A stretch of DNA of 64,000 nucleotides from Pseudomonadota bacterium (GTDB taxonomy: Bacteria; Pseudomonadota; Alphaproteobacteria; Acetobacterales; Acetobacteraceae): NCBI GenBank assembly GCA_018240405.1, contig JAFEFW010000639.1:1-64000 (forward strand). Reading direction: 5' to 3'. The notes under the pieces were generated by a model. It did not search any database. It was not told the DNA's origin and saw only the letters and a program-made list of their open reading frames with translations. Both the position numbers and the translations under genes were made by a program. Positions 43,866 through 51,500 of the stretch are shown in pieces (position 1 is the first letter of the stretch; the number at the start of each line of letters is the position of its first letter).

Positions 43866-44826
43866 GGTGGAAGCAGGCGGCTGCATGGTTGTCCGCGATC
43901 TGGGCCAGGACGGGGCGTTCGGTGCGGCAGCGTGGCATCACAACACGGCAGCGCGGCGCGAAGGCACAGCCCTGCGGCAGGCGACCGAGGTCGGGTGGCT
44001 GGCCTTCGATCGGCACCAGCCGCTCCGCCGTGTCGCTGTCCAACCGTGGGACGGATTGCATCAAGCCGCGCGTGTAGGGGTGCTGCGGCGTGCGGTACAG
44101 GCGGCGCGCCGGCGCGATCTCGACGATGCGGCCGGCATACATCACCGCCACGCGGCTGGCGTAGCGCGCAACCACGCCCAGGTCGTGGGTGATCAGCACC
44201 AAAGCCGATCCGGTCTCCTCGCTGCGGGTCTTCAGCAGGTCCAGGATCTGCGCCTGCACCGTCACATCGAGCGCCGTGGTTGGCTCATCGGCAATGGTCA
44301 GCGTCGGCTCGCAGGCCTGCGCCATGGCGATCATCACCCGCTGGCGCATGCCGCCCGAGAACTGATGCGGGTAGGCGGCCAGGCGCTGCGCGGCGTCGGG
44401 GATGCGCACGCGATCCAGCAAGCCACGTGCCCGCGTCAGTGCATCGCGCCAGGTGGCGCCGCGATGCTCGACGATCGGTTCGGCCACCTGCAGGCCAATG
44501 GTCAGCGCCGGGTTCAGCGACGACATCGGCTCCTGAAAGATCATGCCGATGCGGGAGCCGCGGATGGCCCGGATGCCGGCATCGTCCAGCGTCAGCAGGT
44601 CCTGCCCTTCAAACAGCACCTGCCCGGCCTCGATGCGGCCGGGCGGCGTCGGGATCAGGCGCAGGATGGACAGCGCGGTGACACTCTTGCCGGAGCCGGA
44701 TTCGCCGACGATTGCCAGGGTCTCGCCCTGCGCCACGTCGAAGGAAACGTCATCGACCGCCGTCACGGTCCCGCCGGACGACCGGAAGCGGGTCGTCAGG
44801 CCGCGGACCTCAAGAAGAGCGGGCAT
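43858..44826 (-). CDS. Dpp/Opp-type ABC transporter ATP-binding protein (DppD-like, importer 2)
   Basis: 322-residue ATPase: [21 protein letters not shown], Walker [41 protein letters not shown], signature [15 protein letters not shown], Walker [14 protein letters not shown]-loop [14 protein letters not shown]-terminal cysteine cluster [15 protein letters not shown]. The ATG overlaps the binding-protein stop (TGATG), so translation is coupled. Partner of the DppF-like gene. Confidence 0.94.
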   Translation of the reverse strand: MPALLEVRGLTTRFRSSGGTVTAVDDVSFDVAQGETLAIVGESGSGKSVTALSILRLIPTPPGRIEAGQVLFEGQDLLTLDDAGIRAIRGSRIGMIFQEPMSSLNPALTIGLQVAEPIVEHRGATWRDALTRARGLLDRVRIPDAAQRLAAYPHQFSGGMRQRVMIAMAQACEPTLTIADEPTTALDVTVQAQILDLLKTRSEETGSALVLITHDLGVVARYASRVAVMYAGRIVEIAPARRLYRTPQHPYTRGLMQSVPRLDSDTAERLVPIEGQPPDLGRLPQGCAFAPRCRVVMPRCRTERPVLAQIADNHAAACFHHA

Positions 44827-46511
44827 CAATAGCCCATCTTCTTCTTCATCTCCTGGTCGATCCAGATCTGCGCATAGATCGGCCAAGGCCTAACCGCGCC
44901 GGCGCGCAGTTCGCCGTTGTAGTTCTGTACCCAGGGCCACCACGCGGTGTAGAGGTAGGGGATCGGCAGCCAGATATATGGCGCCTGGGCCAGGATCTCA
45001 CGCGTCATGTCGCGCAGCATGGCCTGGCGCTTGGTTTCATCCGGTTCGGCGTAGACGGCATCCATGCGCTTGTCATAGGCAGGATCGGACCAGCCGGACG
45101 GATTCCATTGCTGGTTGCTGGTGAAGCTCTTGCGGATCGTCGTCGTCGGGTTGGTGTGACCATTATTCATGAAATAGCCGGGCGTCATGGTTCGTTTCAT
45201 CATCGAGCCCAGGAACGCACCGTATTCCATCGGCTGGATCTCGATCTTCACGCCCACCTGCTCCAGATACGCGGCGACCAGTGGCAGCAGGTCCATATGG
45301 TCCGGATTGCAGGCGCAGACCTGCACCTTGAAGCTGAACCCGTTGGGATAGCCGGCCTCGGCCAGCAGCTTCTTCGCCTTCTGCGGATTGTAGGTGTACA
45401 GCTCCTTGACCTCGTCGGGCATCTTGTCCAGCGGTTCGAAATACGGCCCGTATTCCGGGTGTTGCGGATAGGCGAACAGCTCGGCGTTGCCATTGTAGTA
45501 GGCCGAAACGATTTCCTGCTTGTTGACCGCCATGTTCAGGGCACGCCGGACGCGGATATCCTTGAACGGTCCATCGACGTCGACACGCATGGCCAGGAAC
45601 GTGCCAGACTGCCCCAGCCAGCGGTGCCATTTCAACGCCGGCGCGCTCTTCTTCAGGCTGTCGACGTTCTGCCAGCGGATGTTTTCCAGAATATCCAGCT
45701 TGCCGGTACGCAGCGCGGCCACCCAGGTCGCCTCATCCTTGATCGTGTGGTAGACGACCTTGTCTACGAACGGCAGCTTGTATTCGGTGCCTCCGATCGT
45801 CTCCTTACGCCAGTAACTGGCATTCTTCACGTAGGTCGCTGAATTACCCTGCACGTAGTCCGTCAGCGTAAACGGGCCGCTGCCTGTGGCGTTCTTCCAG
45901 TCGCCGATGCCCTTGTCCGACAGCTCCTTCGGGTAGATGCCGGAGTAGTAGCCCCAGCCGAACCGGTAGTCCCATTCGGCAAAGTAGTTCTTGAAGACGA
46001 AAACCACCGTGTGGTCGTCCGGCGCCTCCACCTTCGCGACGTGATCGAAATAGCCGACCTGAGTCTTTGGACTGTCGTGCAGCCGCTGATAGGCGTTCAG
46101 CACGTCGCTCGCCACCAGCTCGCGCGGCTCCATTACCCCCGGCTTGCCGGGGAACATCACGCCGCGGCGTAGTTTGATTTCCACGCGCGGCGGGTTCTGC
46201 TTCCATTCCCAGCTTTCGGCCAGCTCGCCCTTGATTGCGTCCTTCGGCAGATAGGCTTCCAGCACAAAGGAGTAGGGTCCGCCGTTGCGTTCCGCCTTCG
46301 ACAGGTCTGCGGCGAACAACTGCTCATACATGCCGCCGGTGTCGTGGTTGGACTTCCAGGTAAAGTCCGCCGGGTCCCACGACAGTGCCGACAGCGTGAT
46401 ATACACCGAACCAATATCGAGCGTGCCGCCATAGCGCGGCGCCTCGGCAGCCGAAACGGCGGAGGCTGCCAGCATGGCCGTCGCCGCTGCCAGTTTACCA
46501 ATCAGTTTCAT
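44826..46511 (-). CDS. family-5 ABC peptide-type solute-binding protein (importer 2)
   Basis: 561-residue periplasmic receptor. Sec signal peptide MKLIGKLAAATAMLAASAVSA, cleaved near AVSAAEA. The mature protein has GGTLDIGSVYITLSALSWDP, AESWEWKQNPPRVEIKLRRGVMFPG, ATGSGPFTLTDYVQGNSATY, DIRVRRALNMAVNKQEIVSAYY and YLEQVGVKIEIQPMEYGAFL, as in SBP_bac_5. GGGAGGGAAAC precedes ATG 46511. It sits inside the operon between the permeases and ATPases. Because the operon follows an NRPS, its ligand could be the NRPS product or a related peptide; this is inference. Confidence 0.93.
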   Translation of the reverse strand: MKLIGKLAAATAMLAASAVSAAEAPRYGGTLDIGSVYITLSALSWDPADFTWKSNHDTGGMYEQLFAADLSKAERNGGPYSFVLEAYLPKDAIKGELAESWEWKQNPPRVEIKLRRGVMFPGKPGVMEPRELVASDVLNAYQRLHDSPKTQVGYFDHVAKVEAPDDHTVVFVFKNYFAEWDYRFGWGYYSGIYPKELSDKGIGDWKNATGSGPFTLTDYVQGNSATYVKNASYWRKETIGGTEYKLPFVDKVVYHTIKDEATWVAALRTGKLDILENIRWQNVDSLKKSAPALKWHRWLGQSGTFLAMRVDVDGPFKDIRVRRALNMAVNKQEIVSAYYNGNAELFAYPQHPEYGPYFEPLDKMPDEVKELYTYNPQKAKKLLAEAGYPNGFSFKVQVCACNPDHMDLLPLVAAYLEQVGVKIEIQPMEYGAFLGSMMKRTMTPGYFMNNGHTNPTTTIRKSFTSNQQWNPSGWSDPAYDKRMDAVYAEPDETKRQAMLRDMTREILAQAPYIWLPIPYLYTAWWPWVQNYNGELRAGAVRPWPIYAQIWIDQEMKKKMGY

Positions 46512-46545
46512 GTTTCCCTCCCGTTTGTTTCTTGTCCTGCGCCTG

Positions 46546-47427
46546 TCAGCGGGACCCTCGCATCCGTGGGTCCAGCAAATCGCGCAGCGCGTCGCCGAAC
46601 ATCGATATGGCGAACACCACAATCGTCAGGCACAGGCCCGGCGCCAGCGCGAGCCATGGGCCCTGATACATGTAGGCCCGCCCTGATCCGGACAGCATCG
46701 CGCCCCAGGTCGGCGCTGGCGGCGGTACGCCAAAGCCCAGGAAGGACAGGCCCGATTCCGCCAGGATCGCCGTGCCGACGCGGTTGGTGAACAGCACGAT
46801 CACCGGCGCCATCACGTTCGGCAGCAGGTGCCGCCAGACGATCCGCCGCGACTTGGCACCGATCGACTGCGCCGCATGCACATACATCGTCTGCCGCACC
46901 GACAGCACCGCGCCACGGATAATGCGCGATCCGGCGATGCCCAGCGCCAGGCCCAGCACGACGATGATCTGGCCCATACCGGGACCCAGCACGGAGACGA
47001 CGACAATCAGCACGATCAGTTCCGGAAAGCTCATCCAGGCGTCGACGAAGCGCTGCACCAGCATGTCGAACCAGCCGCCGAGCCAGGCGCACAGTACCCC
47101 AATGGTGACCGAAACGGCGGTGGCAAGGGCCGCCGCGCTGAAGCCGATGATCACCGACATGCGCGCGCCGTAGATGCAGCGCGACAGCATGTCCCGTCCC
47201 AGATTGTCGGTGCCGAACGGGAATGCCCAGCTTGGCGGTTTCAGCCGGTTGAGCGGGCTGATCTGGTTGAAGCCATACGGCGCCAGTACGTCGGCAAACA
47301 CGCCGCACAGCAGGAACAGCACGCACACCACGCCGCAGATCGCGCCCAGCGGCTTGTCGCGTACCAGCCTCGTCAGAAACTCCCACGAGGGCGCACGCGC
47401 CGGAGGGGCCAGGGCGATATCGCTCAT
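46546..47427 (-). CDS. Dpp/Opp-type ABC transporter permease (DppC-like, importer 2)
   Basis: 293-residue permease. The first helix region DKPLGAICGVVCVLFLLCGVFADVLAPYG is followed by FPFGTDNLGRDMLSRCIYGARMS, the EAA loop YVHAAQSIGAKSRRIVWRHLLPN, LSFLGFGVPPPAPTWGAML and terminal ISMFGDALRDLLDPRMRG. ATG 47427 overlaps the dppB-like stop (ATGA). The frame is open for another 150 codons upstream, but that is an out-of-frame reading of the preceding permease. Confidence 0.94.
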   Translation of the reverse strand: MSDIALAPPARAPSWEFLTRLVRDKPLGAICGVVCVLFLLCGVFADVLAPYGFNQISPLNRLKPPSWAFPFGTDNLGRDMLSRCIYGARMSVIIGFSAAALATAVSVTIGVLCAWLGGWFDMLVQRFVDAWMSFPELIVLIVVVSVLGPGMGQIIVVLGLALGIAGSRIIRGAVLSVRQTMYVHAAQSIGAKSRRIVWRHLLPNVMAPVIVLFTNRVGTAILAESGLSFLGFGVPPPAPTWGAMLSGSGRAYMYQGPWLALAPGLCLTIVVFAISMFGDALRDLLDPRMRGSR

Positions 47428-48380
47428 TGATGGCGGACCTTCGGGTCGAGCAGGCCGTAACTCAGGTCGACCAGCAGGTTGATGGCAACGACAGCGACGC
47501 CGACGACGAGGAAGACGCCGGTAATAACGGGATAGTCGCGGCTGTTCACCGCCTCCAGCAGCAGCAGGCCCATGCCGGGGATGACAAAGATCTGCTCCAT
47601 GATCACCGCGCCGCCGATCAGCACCGGTGCCTGCAGGCCGATCAGTGTCACCACCGGTATCAGCGCGTTGCGCAGCGCGTGGCGGACGATCACGGTGCGG
47701 CGGGCGAGGCCCTTGGCATAGGCGGTGCGGACATAATCCTGCCGCAGCACTTCCAGCATCATCGTGCGCGTCATGCGCATGGTGATCGCCGACAGGCCGA
47801 AGCCCAGGATCACCGCCGGGATGATCATCTGCGCCAGGTTGCGGCCGGGATGTTCCAGGAACGGCGTGTACTTGATCTCCGGCGACCAGCCCCACCAGAT
47901 CGACGGAAAAACAATCACCAGCGTGCCGAGCCAGAAACCGGGAATCGCCAGCATCAGGATCGAGAAGGAGCGGGTGATGTAGTCCACGGCGGTGTCCTGC
48001 CGCATCGCCGATCCGACGCCGATCGGGATCGCCAGCGTCAGTGCGACCGCCATCGCCAGTAGGCCAAGTTCAAACGTGACCGGCAGCCGCTGGAGTATCT
48101 GCTCTGACACCGGGGTGCGCTGCCACAGCGAGGTGCCGAGGTCGCCGTGGAACAGGATCCCGCCGATCCATTGCAAATATTGCACGTAGACCGGCCGGTC
48201 GAACCCCAGCGCTGCCTCCAGCGACTGGCGGCTGACCTTGGCGGCGCCGCTTTCGTTCTGACTCAGCATCAGGTCGATGACGCTGCCGGGGATCAGCCGC
48301 ACGGTGACAAAGACGATCGCGCTGGCAAACAGCAGCGTGGGAATCAGCGTCAGGATGCGCCGGATGACATAGCGTTGCAT
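47424..48380 (-). CDS. Dpp/Opp-type ABC transporter permease (DppB-like, importer 2)
   Basis: 318-residue permease. MQRYVIRRILTLIPTLLFAS begins the first helix; FVTVRLIPGSVIDLML, LGFDRPVYVQYLQWI, and the EAA loop YVRTAYAKGLARRTVIVRHALRNALIPVVTL follow. It ends with the family's INLLVDLSYGLLDPKVR. First gene of importer 2, beginning 123 bp after the NRPS stop in the same direction. ATG 48380 has AGGGAGGTG upstream; an in-frame ATG at 48425 (MLEKKPAEI) is a weaker alternative and would overlap the proposed promoter. Confidence 0.93.
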   Translation of the reverse strand: MQRYVIRRILTLIPTLLFASAIVFVTVRLIPGSVIDLMLSQNESGAAKVSRQSLEAALGFDRPVYVQYLQWIGGILFHGDLGTSLWQRTPVSEQILQRLPVTFELGLLAMAVALTLAIPIGVGSAMRQDTAVDYITRSFSILMLAIPGFWLGTLVIVFPSIWWGWSPEIKYTPFLEHPGRNLAQMIIPAVILGFGLSAITMRMTRTMMLEVLRQDYVRTAYAKGLARRTVIVRHALRNALIPVVTLIGLQAPVLIGGAVIMEQIFVIPGMGLLLLEAVNSRDYPVITGVFLVVGVAVVAINLLVDLSYGLLDPKVRHQ

Positions 48381-48420
48381 GGACGGCCGCACCTCCCTGA
48401 TTTCGGCCGGTTTTTTTTCC

Positions 48421-48448
48421 AGCATAGTGGGGCCGGCGAGTCGGTCAA
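48421..48448 (-). promoter_or_regulatory. candidate sigma70-type promoter for the importer 2 operon
   Basis: On the minus strand TTGACC (48448-48443) and TATGCT (48426-48421) are separated by 16 bases, a good match to -35/-10 boxes. It lies between the NRPS stop and the dppB-like ATG at 48380, so transcription would start near 48414. If active, the importer can be expressed apart from the NRPS; read-through from the NRPS remains possible. Confidence 0.5.
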
Positions 48449-48502
48449 TCGATTGCAGCGGGCAATGTGTGGCGTGTCCAACCGCTGCACCAGTGCGCTG
48501 CC

Positions 48503-51500
48503 TCAGCCCTCTGCCCGGTCCAGTGCGGCGCAAAATTCAGCCGCGAGCTGCCGGACGATCGGCGGCCGGGTCACCGTCTGGTGGTTGCCCGGCAGGTCGA
48601 CGACGGTCACGCCGCCCTCCACACAGCCGCGCCAGCCCAGGTCCGGCAGGTGCGAGTGCAGCAGCGGACGGGTCACGGCCCTGAACAGCACCAGGCGTCC
48701 ATTGTAGGGCGGATACCGGTAGGCTGACAGGATGCGCAGGTTGTTGGCCACCTGCGCTCGCAGGGCCGGGGACCAGTCAGACGTGTCGAACAGGTCCGCG
48801 GCTTCGTGCCGCGGTCCGCGCCGCATCGCTCCCTCCGCAAGGCGCCGGAGCAGCGTTCGCGCCGACCGCGCCAACGCCAGCCAATGCGCCACGGCCGGGC
48901 CTCGCCCGATCTCATCCCGGACCCAGCGAGGCAGGTTGCGCAGCAAATGGAGGCCGTCACGCAACAGCGCGGCCGCCGTTCGTGGTCCGACACTGTCCGG
49001 GCCGGTATCGATGATGCCCAGGAAACGAGTTTCGCGTCCTGTCTCCGCCAGCTGACGCGCCATTTCGTAGGCGACGATGCCAGCGAACGAATAGCCGGCC
49101 AGGCAGATCGGTCCGTCCGGCTGGAGCTGGCACAGGGTGCGGCAGTACTGCGCGGCGAGTGCCTCAATCGAGGCTGGCAGCGGCCCATCTGGTGGCCCCG
49201 GCAACAGGGCTCGGACCGGCCGCCCGGGCTCCAGCGCCCCGAGAAGGTCTGGATAGACAGCGCTCTCGCCCATGACGCCTGGTGGGAAATACAGCGGCGG
49301 TCGCGTCCCTCCGGCGCGGATTTCCAGCACAGTGTCAGCGGTGCCCGGTTCAGCGGCTGCGTCTTGCGCACCGGCGAGCCCGGCGAGCGTGGGATGGCGA
49401 TGGAACGCTGGCAGTCCGGGATGTCGACCGAATACGGCCTCCATCCGCGCCAGCATCCGCATCGCCAGCAGGGATGTGCCGCCAAGGTCGAAGAAATTGT
49501 CCTCGGCGGATGGTTCGGCCACGTCCAGCACCTCCGACCAGATGCGCGCCAAAGCGGTTTCGGTCGGTGAGGCAGGCGGGCTGCTGCCGGACCGGCTCGT
49601 CTGCCGGCCCGCCCCGCCAGGAGGCGGCAGTGCGGGAAGGTCCAGCTTGCCGTTTGGCGATAGCGGCAGCCGCTCGAGCGGAATGATAGCGTGCGGAACC
49701 ATGTAGTCGGGCAATGTCCGCTGCAATGCGCGCCGCAGTGCAGCCGCATCGATCGACGCGCCCTGGTTCGGAACCACATACGCGACCAGACGATCGACCT
49801 CCCCATTCTGCGCCAGGATCACGGCCGACTGGCGCACGCCCGCCAAGGCATCCAGCGCCGCTTCGATTTCGCCCGGCTCGATGCGGTGACCGCGTAGTTT
49901 CACCTGGCGATCGACCCGGCCCAGGAACTGGAGCGTTCCGTCCGGCAGCCAGCGCCCGCGGTCGCCTGTTCTGTACAGCAACGTGCCGGGTGCAAACGGA
50001 TTGTCCGGGAAGCGGTCATGGCGCAGCCCCGTGCCGTCCAGGTAGCCCAATGCAACACCGGCGCCGCCCACGCAGATTTCGCCGATCGCGCCGGGCGGCA
50101 GCAGCGCACCGTGACGATCCAGAACGTAGCAGGTCGAACCAGCGACCGGTCGGCCGATCGGGATGCTGTCGCCGGCGGCGTTCTGCGGCGTTATCTCCAG
50201 CCAGGTGGAGAATGTGGTGTTCTCCGTCGGCCCGTAGACATGCAGCAGCCGCTTGGGTGGCCGGGAAGCGAGCACCGCGCGCACGCGCCGCGGATCGAGC
50301 CGTTCGCCGCCGACCAGCAGGCAGCCCAGCGCCGCGAAACTGTCCGGCGCGGCGTCGGCGACTTCATGGAACAGCGCCGTGGTCAGGAACACGATGGTGA
50401 TGCCGTCGGTTCGGATCGCCGCCGCCAGTGCTGAAGGCGACAGCAACGTCGCCTGATCCAGTCCGACGAGGCAGGCGCCGTTCAGCAGCGCCCCCCATAT
50501 TTCGAACGTTGCCGCGTCAAAGCCGGTGTTGGATGCGAAGCCGATGCGGTCGCTGGCGTCGATGCGGATGTAGTTGGTATCCCGCACCAGCCGGACGATC
50601 GCCCGGTGCGGCACCAGCACGCCCTTGGGCACGCCGGTCGAGCCCGACGTGTACATCGCATAGGCTGAATCGCCGCCTGCCAGGGCGACCATCGCACCAT
50701 CCACGGGCGGGTCGTCGTCATCCAGGTACAGCACATGCGGCACCGCGGTCAGAAGTTCCGCGGGAGGATCGGCACAGGCGACCAGAGCGGCGCACGCGGC
50801 ATCTTGCATCATGAACCGGAGCCGGTCCGGCGGGTGCCCGGGGTCCAGGGGCACATAGGCGGCGCCGGCTCGGACAATCCCCAGCGTGGCGATCACAGTC
50901 GCAACGCACCGGCGGCCGAACAGTCCAACCCGGTCGCCGCGTCGGACGCCCTGTCGCCGCAGCCGGTGTGCCAGACGTGCCGACGCTCTCTCCAGGTCGC
51001 GATACTCGATGCGCTCCGATCCGAAGACGACGGCGGGCGCTGCCGGGGTCAGAGCCGCCTGCGCTGCAAAGCCGTCGGCCACAGAACCGTAGTCACGGGT
51101 CGTGGCGGCGATCCCGCTCCACTCCTCCAGCAGCGTCCGGCGCTCCGCCGCGTCCAGCGCCTCCACCCGGCTGAGCGGCGCGTCCGGTTCGGCGGCAACG
51201 GCGCGCAGCAGCGTCGCGTACTGGGCCGTCAGGCGCTGCATCGATACCGCGTCATACAACTCTGCGCTGTAGGTCAGCGTGCCGCGCAGCGCCGGCCCGT
51301 CGCGCCGCATGTCCAGCTCGAGCTCGAAGCGCACGCGCTCGCTGGCGACCGGCAAGGGCGTGACGTCGAGGCCGTCGAGCGCCAGCGCGTCATCGTCCAG
51401 CAGCACAAGCTGGAAGATCGCCTGTGCTAGTGAATTGCGGGCGGAGCCGCGGCCGGGGCGCAGCAACGCGACGACCTGCTCAAACGGCAGGTCCTGATGG

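Noticed and set aside
43594-44832. 412-codon open frame on plus
   Set aside because: Antisense to two ABC ATPases with complete Walker and signature motifs.
46508-47386. 292-codon minus frame
   Set aside because: Different frame of the DppC-like permease; lacks permease motifs.
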